Shown: positions 1-13,030 of the stretch, piece by piece
How the letters are laid out: every line of letters starts with the position of its first letter
Position numbering within the stretch: the first letter of the stretch is position 1
Assembly (NCBI GenBank): GCA_036346205.1
Contig: JARFJB010000821.1
Span: 2,839,222 to 2,903,221, forward strand
DNA from: Vesta saturnalis
Taxonomy: Eukaryota > Arthropoda > Insecta > Coleoptera > Lampyridae
Direction: 5' to 3'
Length of the DNA stretch: 64,000 nt
Position numbers and translations under genes: made by a program
Notes under the pieces: generated by a model
What the model saw: only the letters and a program-made list of their open reading frames with translations
What the model was told of the DNA's origin: nothing
Databases searched by the model: none

Positions 1-1790
1 ATTAACCCCGGTGGAACGTAAGTAAGCTCAATCCACACTCAAATCACAACGCGCGCCCCAACGTATTTCTTCTACAGCTTGACTACGACTTCCTTACGAA
101 TTTAACAGATTTCGCCATCAAACATTTCACGTCAAACTACCAATTATAAGAAACTAATCCTTCAAATCGTAAGCGCAGTAAAAACGAAATGAATTTCTGG
201 AACCGAGTTGAAAAAATTGTCACTAGCATTAAAGGTACTTCGAAAAAATAATGTAACAAGATCTGTTTTCGTCGCCTCTGAACTTTGGAAAATCGACCCT
301 AAACCAACGTATTATAGAAACCACATCCTTTGTCTTCTCAAAAATAAAAGACTTCCCGACATACCGTCGCCAATGCTTTAAACCTGCAAGCTACGCTTTC
401 GTACAGTAATTTTAATTAAAAAGAAACAATTTTCAATGACGTAATTTCAATTCCAACTGAACTAAAATTAACGATTACTTAAAAATAGGATTATCCATTA
501 TTTACTAGAAAATATTAAACTCCCATTTCAAATTCCTTTTACTATTTACAATCGTTAACGCGTGGAACCTAATCGTAATTTAAAAACTTCAATCTATTTA
601 CAAACAACTAAACTGAAAAGTGTATACACCATTCACAAAATGGGGTACTAAATCCTACACCAATTCGTAACCAATTCAAACATCGCAAAACAAAGTAATA
701 ATTAGTAACTAAATTAGTGCTTCCAAAATTTATACTCGAATATCTCCAAATTTTCAAAGATCTGAAACGACAAAGCACAGAATTACCTCCTGCAATTCCT
801 ACATATACCATTTTAAATGTCCTAAACTTCGAGAAAAAAGAATCTACGGTAAATTTAATCACACATGATATCAATATAATACGAAATAATCATAAGATGG
901 TGTCAAATTAATCTGTCAATGAATAATAGAAAATCCTGTCTATAATGTCATGATCTCCATTACGTGAAAAAACGCTGTTCTCAATCTGACAAACCATAGG
1001 TACGATCATGTACGTAAATTCATTCATTTGTAAAATTAATTAATAAATTGACATCAAAAGTAATCGTGCTACGTTGCCTACTTAAGTAACGCATATGGTA
1101 ATCAAGTTACGAATTAGTTGACAAAATGCCAAAAGTCATCCCAAAGAGCACAACGTTGCAAATTTGAAGGTGTCATAAATACCTTAAAAATAGTGCAACA
1201 GAGAACTTATCGCAATTGTGTCAGATATATTTCAAGTATGTAAAAACCTAAATCACTTTGTCGTGCGCGTATTAAGTGTGTGTATTTGGTTTCACAGCGA
1301 ACTATTTAAGACATCATAACTGCAAGATCTCCACATTTAAAGTCGGTATATAGTGGTAAACGCAGTGCTTTGGGGTTTCACCTTTCGGAATGACCTACAA
1401 CGACTAATTTGGCAATTTAATTCGAAAAATGAATATTTTACTATGTATAATTGTGTCATTACGTTAAAACAGATTTTGATTTTGATGGGGGTCGACCCAA
1501 TTATTTAGAATGTTGAAACCAATGGGTTAAAAACACAAACATGTCAATAAACAGAAAATTTTATGTGAAATGAAACACCTCATGGTAGCCAAAATTAAGT
1601 TTTTGAGAAAATGTCGGCAGTTGCAAAGTTCGGGCCAAGATGTCAGATTTGTGTCTAAACGAAACATGAATTTACCAAAATGATTCTAATATCCATCGTT
1701 GGGTACACTATTCACTAGTCAAAAGCAATCCTTCAAAAATTAAAAGTGAAGGTGTCATTTACAGGTGGGGTGTAATTTAGAGTTTTTGGA
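1..1790. other. No recognisable gene (AT-rich)
   Basis: Short frames only, none with a protein pattern I recognise. No long inverted repeat or microsatellite was noticed. Confidence 0.4.
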
Positions 1791-1791
1791 A

Positions 1792-2137
1792 AACTGCGAC
1801 TATTTACTCGATTTGGCGAACGATGATCGGGATTGTTATAAAACTACGAATGGAGCCCAGTTTCAAAATTGGGCGATTAAACAGCTGATTCCGACGCTGT
1901 CCAAACTACCCGGTGGTGGTTATGGATAACGCACTGTACCATTCGGTGCAGTTAGACAAACCACCCTCATTTTCTTTTAAGAAAGATCAGCTGCAGGAGA
2001 GGTTGGTTATCCACGGAGTCAAAATTGAGGGCAAAATTACAGAAAAGCAGCTTTGGAACAAGATTCAACCTTTTAGGTCCAGAAGGAAAAATTATGTAGT
2101 TGATATTTTCATTAACCCTAGCAAGCCGAAATTCTAA
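1792..2137 (+). pseudogene. IS630/Tc1-like DDE transposase fragment
   Basis: This is a piece of the catalytic core of an IS630/Tc1-superfamily (DDE_3-type) transposase. The key signature is VVMDNALYHS, which carries the second catalytic Asp and the following Asn-Ala. It is preceded in another frame by TTNGAQFQNWAIKQLIPTL, the usual upstream segment, so one frameshift separates them near position 1912. After the Asp the typical 'KPPS.S.KK.QLQERL' stretch follows. The Glu-containing C-terminal block (LPPYHC..NPIE) is not present, and the frame ends at a TAA about 45 bases after FRSRRKNYVVDIF. No terminal inverted repeats were found, so this is an old truncated copy. Another fragment of the same superfamily lies at 4.6-5.2 kb on the opposite strand. 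Confidence 0.7.
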
Positions 2138-2351
2138 CGCAACCGTGGACGTGTGGTCCGTTAGGCCCCTATGCATTATTGACAAATTTATTGATTAGTT
2201 GATCACGTACTGAGTGGACATGGTTTTTTTACAATGAGACAAATATATGGAGAAGATCTATTTTGTAAATAACATACGCATTAATGATTTTTACAGCTAT
2301 TAACCTTTTTCTTGTACACTTATGTTTTTATTGTTTACGCACGCTGCAGAT

Positions 2352-3765
2352 TATTTTCGAGTGTTCATAACCCACTCTGTGTCGCGTGTAATGCAGGTAT
2401 GGTTCAGCTTTCTGTCTATACTTTTCGAACATATAGAACAGCGTCTTTTTATAGGAACAGCGCTTTTCTTCTTTCTAACTGGTGGTTCATCTGAACCTAT
2501 CCATGCAGTGATGTGCCACCTTCTCTAAACCCATCAAGCTTTCTGTCATAGATGTTAGAAATAATGTTCCCCTTTCATGTTTTCCTTACAAAATTGTCCA
2601 AATCACAGCAATCCCTGCACCATCCAACAAATTCATAAAATTCGCAAATGACCAGCGATTCATTTTCCTTTTGGACATATACCCTCACACCATTTGATCT
2701 ATCGCGTCAACTCTACCCTTGGTGCTGTGGTAACATATGATTATTTCACGTTCCTTATGATATTCCGCACTACATTCTACGTTGTGTTGTATTGTTGATA
2801 AAACTACACTTTTATTTCTTTTTGGAACATACGAAACCATGCTTTCCTTTTTAGTGAAATCAAATAGTGACGTTTTTTCCTCACGATTCTTTCTGGGTAA
2901 GAATTCAAGAGGCTCAAACGTTTTGTTCTTTTTTACAGTTCCCACTACTGTTCACAAATTGCTTAGCAATTTTAGAGCCAAATCTAGCTAGTAAAGTAGT
3001 TACAGGTCACATTTGGATCGGTATTATAATACGGTTGCGCTAATTGTTCAACCACTAAACTGACGAGTCCCTTCCTATCTGGTGTAAGGAATCGCCCAAC
3101 GGATGTATGTCTCCGAATCGCAGGGCCACCATATCTCATCCCCTATTTATCAGGTTTCGGGCGCATATGCTGTCTAAAAAGACACCTTCCTTGATACGCG
3201 ACCAGCTGTTTATCTATCGTGATGTTAGTTCCTGGTAGATAATACTTACTAGAATTTGTATTGATACCATCCCATATCTCGCAGATTTACGTCTCTTAGA
3301 TCTAGTATCACTGTCATCGAATCTTATAAATCTGAGTTAATCAGTGAATTGCTTCAGGCCTATGGTTGCCCAAACCGTAACTGGTGTCATTATAGCTCAA
3401 ATGATCAGCAGTAAACAGTAATTCAAAAAGAAGTTCCATTTTCTAGAGGTTAGTTCTCGATCAGCTCCCTTGTTGGTATAAGTTGCTATACGTTCAACAA
3501 TTTTGTTGCCTGCAAAAAGAAAAAATGCACCCTCAGGTTCTTTAATGATTTTGCCAGGTCCCAAAACCGCTTTGTGGAGCTTTCCTTTTAGTCTTGAAAC
3601 AAATATCTGTTTGACCTCCTTGAATTACAGGACCAGTATCTTCATCTACAGACAATGATCATCATTATCTTCGCTTGCTACTGATTAATGGTCATCCAAT
3701 TCGAAGTCCTCATCGGAGTCTGGAATATCGTGATCATCTTGTAACCCATTTTCTTCTCTACAAAA
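2352..3765 (-). pseudogene. piggyBac transposase remnant (copy 1)
   Basis: Minus-strand remnant of a piggyBac (DDE_Tnp_1_7) transposase. Reading from 3765 downwards I see an acidic N-terminus (DHDIPDSDEDFELDD), then IVERIATYTNKGADRE, then YYLPGTNITIDKQLVAYQGR, which contains the first catalytic Asp region. After that come VSYVPKRNKSVVLST and STKGRVDAIDQMV (2685-2945 open frame), the family signature containing the last catalytic Asp. At the C-terminus a cysteine-rich tail (RRCSICSKSIDRK) resembles the piggyBac CRD zinc-binding domain. Several frameshifts and stops separate these blocks, so it is dead. A second, better preserved piggyBac of different sequence lies at 50.9-52.3 kb. I could not define the terminal repeats. 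Confidence 0.85.
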
Positions 3766-4619
3766 GAAATAAACATTAAGGAAGCAACAACTGTTTTAAA
3801 TCAAAGCTTCAACATAAACACATTTGAGAAATTGAGCGTGTCTTAGTTACATGGTGTTAGTTTTTCACATTTGTCGAATTTATCCTTATCTTAACGTTAC
3901 ATTAACTTTTATACTAAGTACATTTTCCGAAATTACCTCATTTTTCTCTCATTTTAACACTAGAGGTAAAATAGTTGTCATTTCGAAAAGTCACCAGTAT
4001 ATGTCAAAATTATAAAAATGATATTTGAAACATTCGCGCTATTAATTATGGAATTCTACGAAGTAAGGTTAAAGAATATAAATTTAACTATAGTTTGATT
4101 CAAATAAAATTTCACGAACTAAGTAAGTCTTCATTGAACCAGCAGAGTATCTTTTAGTTAATATTTTTATCGTCAGATGTCTCCACATAAATTTGCATAA
4201 AATGTCAAGGAAAGTTGAAAATTATTGAATGTTTTTTATATTTTAAATTAGAAAAATTAATCATTATATCCACTTATTTTATTGATAGCCAAAAATATTT
4301 TGCTGCGACAGCGAATTGATATAATTTAGGCCATGGTTTGATTATAATTACATACTAAATCCCTCTAGATACATTACGACAACATAAATATCGATACATT
4401 TGTGATTATTTCGTTTTTGTAGAAGAAAGTATGTACAGTGTAATGTAGTTCGAAGTTCAACGAAATTACAGATGTTTAATATATTAATTTAACACATAGT
4501 TTAAATAGATTTCATATTGCTCCAAGTTAAATGAAAATCAATTTACATAAATCAGTACATGTATTTAGTCAATAATCAATATGTTATATAAAAATTAGAA
4601 TATTTATATTACATTGGAA
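3766..4619. other. No recognisable gene (AT-rich)
   Basis: Very AT-rich. It may include the untranslated leader of the piggyBac remnant. No other signal seen. Confidence 0.35.
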
Positions 4620-5155
4620 TTAAAACATTTCAATTAAAAACAATGATTCACTATCAATGTCACTCTCAGAAGTGGAATCGTTAACAGATATAATTAATGG
4701 TTGCACAACCTCAAAATGTTTTTCAATTTCCCACCACTCTAACATAGACACTTCGGCATGTTTAATGCATTTCTGCCAATATGTCTCATCAGTTCGTTGC
4801 AAGGATTCTATCCGTATTTATTTTACATGGTCATCGTTAAATTTGGAATTATGTCTTCCGATATTTTTGTTGTAGTGTTCTTTGCAATTTGCCCACACCA
4901 ATTCAATTGGATTAAATTGACAGTGATATGGTGGTAACCGTAATAACCTGTGTCCACACTTGTCCTTTGATAGAAAATGACATATGTCTTTCTGCTTAGA
5001 CGAATTATTTGGAATTTTTTCTAGAAGTTTGGAATAACTAGCATTGTCCATTACAATTAAAGATGGTTCTTTTAACTTTCCAATTAAATTATTTTCAAAC
5101 TATTTTATAAACAACTCCGCATACATATCTCTATGATAGTCTGCACTTTGTGACT
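4620..5155 (-). pseudogene. IS630/Tc1-like DDE transposase C-terminal half
   Basis: C-terminal half of an IS630/Tc1-like (DDE_3) transposase on the minus strand. The series of blocks is DYHRDMYAELFIK, then IVMDNASYSKLLEKIPNN with the second catalytic Asp, then LLRLPPYHCQFNPIELVWAN with the catalytic Glu, then KCIKHAEVSMLEWWE and an acidic Ser-rich end (SDIDSESLF). One stop codon lies before the MDNAS block and one frame change lies near 4810. The N-terminal DNA-binding region is missing: the sequence beyond 5155 is replaced by a dispersed repeat starting near 5177, which probably truncated the gene. It belongs to the same broad family as the fragment at 1.8-2.1 kb but is not a close copy. Confidence 0.8.
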
Positions 5156-5176
5156 TTGAAAAACAAACGTGTATAC

Positions 5177-5755
5177 CACGTGATCAAAATATTTAAGTTG
5201 GTACCACTGATAGGTTGGTAAGAAACTGTATTGCTCTAGCTACTCTAGAGCATGGTTCGAGTAAAACTACGATCAGTTTCAAATCTGTATGAAGGTCATT
5301 AACTTATACATATTATAAAATATTATCTTAATTTAAATAATGACCATTTTGTATTTGATTAGACTGCATCCCTATAAAATACAACAAAATAAATAAAATA
5401 TTATTTAATGATTGTATTAAATCATTACAAAATAATGAATCTTAAGTATTTAAATGTTATAATTTCATTATAATTAAATAAAATTTAAAGTACATGTTTA
5501 TGGAATGACAATGTCTTTTACAATTTTCTTTAACTCCTTAGGTACACATTAGTTATCACACTTTGCTTTACAGCATATGTTCAAAATAACCGCCATTAAA
5601 TTGTAAACATAAGTTCACCCTACGTTGCATATTCGCAAATACATTTTGTAACATTTCGGCACCAAGAAAATACAAAAGTGAAAAACGAAAGTATAATATG
5701 ACATAAACTGGCATAAACTAAAACGACTAAATCACACTAAAATCCAAAGCAGCCA
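5177..5755. repeat. Dispersed repeat, copy A (mate at 41.5 kb)
   Basis: About 320 bases from 5177 and about 95 bases from 5652 are nearly identical to 41476-41805 and 41899-41990, in the same orientation. The middle differs: here it holds a transposase C-terminus (next entry), and copy B has unrelated sequence. The left edge, TATACCACGTGATCAAAATA, resembles a mariner-like terminus. A related CAATCTCAAGTGTA string lies inverted near 5813 in copy A and at the left edge of copy B. Likely a derivative of a further DD41D-like family. Confidence 0.75.
5568..5665 (-). pseudogene. Mariner-like transposase C-terminus
   Basis: A short minus-strand frame reads LQNVFANMQRRVNLCLQF then NGGYFEHML and a stop codon. 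This is the conserved last segment of the mariner-like transposases that recur in this window (compare GGSHFEHLL at 56.6 kb and GHQFEHLF at 47.2 kb). It sits inside dispersed repeat copy A, which suggests that the repeat is an internally deleted member of such a family. Nothing of the catalytic core is left. Confidence 0.6.
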
Positions 5756-5840
5756 ACTGCAAAACACAACAATATTAACAACTAGGGATTTTTGTCATAC
5801 CACTACAGTACACTTGAGATTGATCACGTTGTATGTAATT

Positions 5841-7645
5841 TTATTATAGTTTTACATCGATGAGTCCTACCCAACTTTATTTGAATCAAACTTTATACAT
5901 GTTTCAAAATCAATATCATTGTGCACATATTAAAGAAAATGAAAACAACTATGTGGACATGGCAGAACTGCGGACTCTTTGTCAGAAAGTCTAACTAAAT
6001 ATAAATTTGACATATTTCCAAGCTATTATTACTGTCAACAACAACAAAAACAAAACACAAACTACACGATTGATTGATTACAAAATTCTTTTCCGCTTCA
6101 AGTTTTTAAACGTGTCATTGATTTTATTACATTTTTTGCCGTAATTATGCTTTACGAGTTACAGCTTCTAACAGTTAAGAAATTAGCATCAATGCTAGTT
6201 CAGGAATGTTTATTTTAACCTTGATACACATTTGTTAACTGTAATAAAAAAGACATGTTGATTGATGTAGAGAAAAAAGTGTTCATTGTTTATTACACGA
6301 ATACCAAATGTGGGAATGGCTGCATAATTTGGAATTGTTTATCTTATGCAATCTTACATACAATACAAAGAATGTGCATGTAATACTCAATGAAGACTCA
6401 AGGAAGTATTATATAGTAAAGATCTGAATTTTATGTAAATTTGGCAACAATATTATTTCCTTGTAGCGTAATTTAAATTATAGATATTAATAATGTCAAA
6501 GAATGGTGGGTATGTATTATATTTAAATTACATAATTTTCGTAAATCTTATAAACACTCAAGAGAAAGTATAGGAATCCTTTTTTTAAAGTTTCTCTTAA
6601 TTTGTGTTTTTAATTTCTAAGAATTTAAATAAATGATCAAAGTATTTAAGCTACAACTTTTCCCTTCTTTAAACCAATCTTGTTTATCCAAACTAAACAA
6701 GTCTTTTACCTTGCTTAAGGCAAATAACACTTTCAATATGACATACTTTTTAACAGGTGTATTTTTTATTACTACTAATGCTTTATTTTGCAATATTATT
6801 TACATTAATCTAATTAATAATACAAATTATTAAAGAGTGAAAGAGTGTAAATGATGGAAAATGGGAGGCATTTTGTATCTGGTGGTCAAAGCAAGTCAAA
6901 ATATTTTACAAAGACTTATATTACATTCGCTTGGAATAAAAAAAAAAGTAGTATTAGAGCCAAACCTTTTATCTTTTCAATGAAATAATACTGGTAGTTT
7001 TTTTTTACACCAGAAGCACAGGATTGTGCAATGAACAATTATCCGTAATATGTTCCATATTTCTTAATTACGATTGTAGGATAAAATGTAAAATATCGGC
7101 AAATAGGTATCTTTAAAAAGATTAGCATTTTAATCGACCAGATACAAATTAATTAAAATTATTATTGATTTGATGCATCGTCAATTTTCTGTCATGAATT
7201 TGATTATGTTGAATAATAAAGCAAAAATATAATAAAAAATAGTTATTTACAGTTGAGTGCGTTAATAGTGAATTTTACAGTGCGATAGCTTCTTTTGAAA
7301 TCGAGCAAGCAGGGCGAGTTCTCATTGGAAACTAATTTTATTACTGCTTGAAACATAGAACTTAAAAATGCAGTTATAGAATGCGAAAATGAAACATACA
7401 TAATAAAGACGTCTATTTAATTACGTTAAGATCATCGATAAACATAACCAACATTAATAAATTACAATGTCAAATTTTACTAACTCCTGTCAGCCTGTCA
7501 ATTATCGTCATCACTGTTTAAGTTATCGAGATGATTAGTACCTTACAATTTTAACTAAAATGTAAAATAACGTTGTTTAGACATTTATTTCACCAGAAAA
7601 CTGTAAATATTACTTTAATAATATTATTATTTTATACTTCATATA
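5841..7645. other. No recognisable gene (AT-rich)
   Basis: Short frames only; one 66-codon AT-rich frame at 6633-6833 has no recognisable domain. Confidence 0.35.
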
Positions 7646-10546
7646 CAGGGTCCGCCTTTAGAGCTGATCCTATGAGTATCTGCTAAACCAAACTTACTAT
7701 AATTTTGAAAATTTGGTGACAGGGTAATGATGTTAGGCATTTCTAAAATATTTTCACGTTCTACCACTTCGGTTATACCGGAAGTCGGTAATAGTCGCTT
7801 ATTTTAAATGGAACACCCAGTATATTAATACATTTGGATTCTATGTCGAATTTTAAGGTAAGTTTGTTAAATAAACTAGATACGAAATTTCAGTCGTTTT
7901 AAAAAAAACATTTTTCTAAAAAATTGACAGATGCGGTCTTAGTAATAACTCGTTAATTTTCTGTTCCTGTCAAACAATTTGAATAAAACTTTGAGGTGTT
8001 GTAGGCAAAGGTTTATTGCAACAGTTGCAAAAATGACATTGTGTTTTTCATAAAATAAAATTATGAATGTCTAAACTTGACTATCAAAAATGCAAGTTAC
8101 TCAAAAAATCAAATGGAAACCCCTATTTTTATTACTCAGATCGATTTAACGTCAAAAATTAAGGTAAGTTTGTTTAAAACTTTATTTGCCTAAACGTAAC
8201 AGTTTCAATATTATCAAAAAGTCCCAATTTTAAAATTTGTGATAAATGAGCTACATACTTAAATCTAGTATTCCTTGTTCGTGTCACCATGGAACCAAAT
8301 AATTGAGAATTGAAATAAGAAAATGTTGAATAAGTTACTGCAAAAATTATAAAATTGAAGTCATTTTGTGATTCAAATAGTCAATTTTTTCAAATTCGAA
8401 TAAACATTTTGAATTAAATCATCCTAATACTTTAATGAAAAAAATAAAAATACTTTTACGAGTAAGAACTAATACTTATATGCATTACTAAATAAATACG
8501 TACTGTTATGGAAGAGTGCTTTTAAAGTATTTCTTGCTGGATCAAATGTAGTTTAATTTCTTGTAGAGAAGAAATTGAAGGCATTATTGCAACATAGTTC
8601 ACTCGTATATTCCAACTTTTAGTCTTAGTCGGTAAATCAATAAAACAGATATTTTGAATAAATAAAACAAAACCCCAAAGATCAAACACAACTCCACAAA
8701 GTTATCAAGTGACCTATGTGGCCATGGAAAGGGACCATTATTGGCAACTGCAACGATCTTCAAAATTTTACATAAGTTTCATGGAAACAGCTTTGTGATC
8801 AATTGATAATGTTTCAACATCATATGTTGTGCATTTACATAAAAAACACTTTTAGAATTTAGATCGGGGCCTTGTGAAGTTCAATTTAAATTCTTCAAGA
8901 TAATTTTCCTAGAAATTAAATTTGTAATCAAAAATCGATTACATACAAACTTATTTTAAACCAGTTCTCAAACTTTTCGTTGTAAATACACGTCAAAGAT
9001 TTCGTTATTCCGAATAGCTACATAAATACGTTAAAATTCCAAATTTCCTGAAAATGGCATTCGAATTGGATTGCTATTTTCGTTATTTCAAATAGCGAGT
9101 TTTCAGCGAAATTAAATATGCCATTTTCGTAAATTTAAATTCGTCCGTCCATATGATATTAGTTAAAAATTAGGAATTTCTTGTATTTTGAGCAAAATTA
9201 TTTCACAAAATTCGATACGTTTCAAGAAATTCGCTTCTTTCAAATGTTGAACTAATTGTAAACAGTATGGTCTAAACTTATGTTACTTAAAATTCTTCTG
9301 ATAGTTGTTGGTGTTAAGCCAATTCTGTTTTCGCGTCGTTTATGGAATTACAAGGATAGGCACGGAAATATCTAAAGTTATAACTTCATTCTGTTCGTTA
9401 TCAATAGTAGTTTTTGCGAGGCGCAGTGTTTAAATGTGCCAAACTGTTCAAATTTTGAACCACACGTCTTATTGTATCTGCTGATGGTCGGGGCGCTCAG
9501 GATAGCGTTCGATAAATGTACTTACTGTTCGTTTTACAACTCTGACATTCTCCCTGAATTAAAATTAAATTCAAATAATCTGTATTAGAATATTCAAGTC
9601 GAGCCATTTCATCAAGAAAAACACAAACTGTCAACAATTTTATTAAATTATTGACTACAAAAGAAAAACAAAATAAATAAGCATCTTTATCGTGTAATGA
9701 TGCGCTGATAAGTATGTATTACCTCCGCAGTAAAAAGTAGTTTTTTTCGATTTACTCATAAAGTATTAAATTTTTACACTTATGTTGTATATCGAATTTG
9801 AAAAAAATGACAGAAAATTTCTATTTGGCAAAAATGACTTTTGAATCACAAAATTATCAATTTTTATAATTTTTGCAGTAACTTTTCAAATATTTTCTTT
9901 ATTTCAATTCTCAATTATTTGGTTTCCATGGTGACCACGAACAAGGAATACTAGATTTAAGTATGTAGCTCATTTTATCACAAATTTTAAAATTGGGACT
10001 TTTTGATGATAAGTATGAAACTGTTACGTTTAGGCAAATAAAGTTTTAAACAAACTTACCTTAATTTTTGACGTTAAATCGATCTGAGTAATAAAAATAG
10101 GGGTTTCCATTTGATTTTTGAGTAACTTGCATTTTTGATAGTCAAGTTTAGACATTCATAATTTTATTTTATGAAAAATACAAATGTCATTTTTGCAGAC
10201 TGTTGCAATAAACCTTTGCCTACAACACCTCAAAGTTTTATTCAAATTGTTTGACAGGAACAGAATAATTAACGAGTTTTTTAAAACGACTGAAATTTCG
10301 TATCTAGTTTATTTAACAAACTTACCTTAAAATTCGACATAGAATCCAAAAATGATTAATATACGGGTGTTCCATTTAAAATAAGCGACTAAGTACCGAC
10401 TTCCGGTATAACCGGAAGTGGTACGAACGTGAAAATATTTTAGATGAGTTAGCCCTAACATCATTACCCTGTCACCAAATTTTCAAAATTATAGTAAGTT
10501 TGGTTTAGCAGATACTCATAGGATCAGCTCCCAAAGGCGGACCCTG
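7646..10546 (-). mobile_element. Mariner-like element E1 with about 750-base TIRs
   Basis: The outer ends read TA|CAGGGTCCGCC on the left and GGCGGACCCTG|TA on the right, so TA target duplications are intact. The arms 7646 to about 8405 and about 9788 to 10546 are inverted copies of each other over roughly 750 bases, with small indels; a block of about 45 bases is missing in the right arm. Between them lies a decayed minus-strand transposase. Inside each arm a second terminus-like motif occurs (GGAACACCCAGTATAT near 7811, TATACGGGTGTTCC at 10360). A 5'-truncated relative (E1') lies at 49.0-50.9 kb and shares the right arm and transposase. Confidence 0.9.
8660..9607 (-). pseudogene. E1 transposase, heavily decayed
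   Basis: The start codon is readable at 9607 and begins MARLEYSNTDYLNLILIQGE, the same start as the E1' copy at 49960. Downstream, FIERYPERP matches the N-terminal helix-turn-helix of this transposase type (the DUF4817-like 'YPERRQPS' motif). Near the end RWFANNGPF and WPHRS are relics of the stretch between the second and third catalytic Asp. Frameshifts are frequent, and no frame longer than about 60 codons survives. The E1' copy is better preserved and shows a WTDESKF block (first catalytic Asp) and QQDGAPPHN (second). The gene runs inwards between long inverted arms and cannot be active. Confidence 0.75.
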
Positions 10547-10734
10547 TATCTTTTCTATGTTTCTGAAAGCTTACAATTTACTGACCATTTTACCGCACTG
10601 TAGCGGTTTTTACAACAGTGTACGTAAAAGGAAGTTAAACTTCACGTTCACAAAATTGTAACGTCAATTTTACGTTTCAGGAGGCCAAAAAGTTTATTAC
10701 AGTATTGTTTACTGCTCCTATGTTACTGTTTTGC

Positions 10735-11467
10735 TCATAAGTAATGGGCCGCATACGTGTAGGCAACCAACATCCCACGTCGCCGATGCCACACGAAAAT
10801 ATTTGCATGCATAAGGGATGCAGTGAATCTTTTATTATATTTATTATTAATTAATTAGAGAAAAACAACAAATAATATCGTTATTATCACAATCACGTAT
10901 TTTTAATATCCGATGAAAGTAGTATATTTATGTGACACAATACAGAATCTCTATACAACTAGTCGAATTTACTTAAGTAAAGTAAACAATATTTCTACAA
11001 AAATATTTGTATAAACACGTGACTAACAAATTAAGCTTAAACTATTGATTAATAAGTTGAGTCATCAATGCTAAACGATAAAGTGATAGTCACATTCTGC
11101 TTAAATATTAGGTATTTTGAAATTACGTGAAGATGGACCACTTATTCAACTAATGTAATATTATAAATCCATTAGAATAATATCAGTTCAGGAAATGAAT
11201 CGAGATATTAATGAATTAATGTGTTAATGATTATATTCAGTGATGTGATTTCAAGATTCGCATACAGATAAGCGTTGAAACATTGTAAAACGTACAATAT
11301 GTAAATTAAGGTTTAGGTTCAATAAATGAAACTGAACTTTAAATACCTAAGTCAAAGAAAATACAAAATATAAGCATAATGGTGAGAATTCCAAGTTAAA
11401 CATTTTCAGGCGGCATCGGCGAAGTGGGATGTTGGTTGCCTACACGTATGCGGGACATTACTTATGA
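10735..11467. mobile_element. MITE with about 60-base TIRs
   Basis: TCATAAGTAATGGGCCGCAT continuing to GCCGATGCC (10735-10795) is repeated inverted at about 11407-11467. The inner 600 bases are AT-rich and have no coding potential. The size and structure fit a non-autonomous DNA transposon; no autonomous partner was seen. The inverted segments carry most of the G and C of the element. Confidence 0.8.
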
Positions 11468-12114
11468 CCAATACAGTACATTGTACTGTGTGGTCTAGTA
11501 ATAAAGGAGGCCGGCTGTATATGAGAAACTACGCATCGCACAGTTTCGGCGATGGCCGTTAGGGGGCGTATACGAACACCAAATTAGAAAGAAAATCGGC
11601 ATTATCCAAAATAGTTTTATTATAAACTACATAAGCTTACAAACATTTCTTTTTTAGCATGTTTCTCTATCTTATTAAATTAGGGGAGGGGGGAGAGGTT
11701 AAGGTTCGCTTGAAAATATATCATAACTTCTTTTTAAGTCAACCGATGTTTATACACTGAGTTTCGATAGAGAGAGGCTTCTTGGGTGCTTTTAATAAAA
11801 TATTTTTTCTAGTCGGTAGAAGGCGGATTGAGACAAAGCAATTTTCTCAAAAACTTACGAAAAGAACGTCAAAAATACATAAATTAGGGAAAACCGCAAG
11901 TCGATATCTGCTTTCGTTACAAAGATGTGAATAAAAATATATTGTACAAGTAACGGAATAAGAGAACACGTTCAACTGTTATTAATTATTATTATTATAA
12001 CCGTAACCTTAGTCTACCCTTAGGTGTTAAAATACTATATACGTTTTCAATTATATAATTACAAATTACATACTAAACAGACACCACACTATTGTTATAT
12101 ATACACTGTTAATT
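11468..12114. other. No recognisable gene
   Basis: Contains a short G-rich patch (near 11685) and AT-rich filler. Nothing recognisable. Confidence 0.35.
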
Positions 12115-13030
12115 TTCATTGTTGATCTTTTTTGTCCATTCTTTCCCTTCGCTCTAAGTCAGCCCTTTTTGACTTAAGTTCTCTGTTATTTCTTTATTCA
12201 ATGTAGTTCTTGGTCTGCCACTTCCTCTTTTTTTCTACGACATTGCCTATACTCTTTGGTTGTTCTTTCTTTACTCATCCTAACTTATGTAAACCATCTT
12301 AATTTTGCCTTCTGGCACTTCTGTGATCGGTTCTACTTCCAATTCATCTCTTACTACTTCATTTCTAATTCTGTCTCTTCTCATAACCCCAATTATCGCT
12401 CGCACAAATGTCATTCCCATAGCTTGAATTTTACTTATCGTTTGTTTTGCTAGTACCCAGCTCTCACTTCCATATGTCAAAATAGGTTTAAAGATGGATT
12501 TAAATATTATGATCTTAGTTTTATTTGATATTTCTTTTTTCCTTAGAATTTGTATTGCACAGAGCATAATACAACGCACTTTCCAATTTGTCATTTATTT
12601 CTGCCTCAAATCTTCCGTTGTTCTGTATGTTTACACCTAGGTATCTGAATGTTTGTACCTTCTCGAGTTCCGCATTATTTAGTTTAATTTCCAAGTCTGT
12701 GTCTCCTTTTTCTATCACCATCACTTTTGTTTTGTCGGCGTTTATTTTTAAATTTCTGTTGAGTAATGCGTTCTTCCATACGTCTATATTATGTTGTAGG
12801 TCTTTTGGGTTCTTTGCGTAGAATAACTAGATCATTCGCGAATACACTTTCTGATATTTGTATTGGCTCCATATTCTTGTAGCCTACTTTTATCGTTCTT
12901 ACTTTTTCCTTTATTTCCTTTATAACATTATCCAATACTAAGTTAAACAGTGCCGTGCTAAGTACTCCACCTTGTTTTAATCCTTCACTAGTTTCGAATT
13001 TTTCGAGGTTGTAGGTTATCAGTTCTCAGA
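12115..13030 (-). pseudogene. LINE reverse transcriptase, 3' fragment
   Basis: 5'-truncated non-LTR retrotransposon on the minus strand. In order from 13030 down: GLKQGGVLSTALFNLVLD (RT motif upstream of the active site), SVFANDLVIL, which is the FADD catalytic box with the first Asp changed to Asn, then NRNLKINADKTKVMV, TFRYLGVNIQNNG, FKPILTYGSESWVL, RRDRIRNEVVRDEL and a basic tail (RGSGRPRTTLNKEI). These are the usual palm, thumb and C-terminal blocks of insect LINE polymerases. At least three frame changes occur (near 12810, 12590 and 12300). The truncation at about 13030 is typical of incomplete target-primed insertion. I could not assign the clade. Confidence 0.85.
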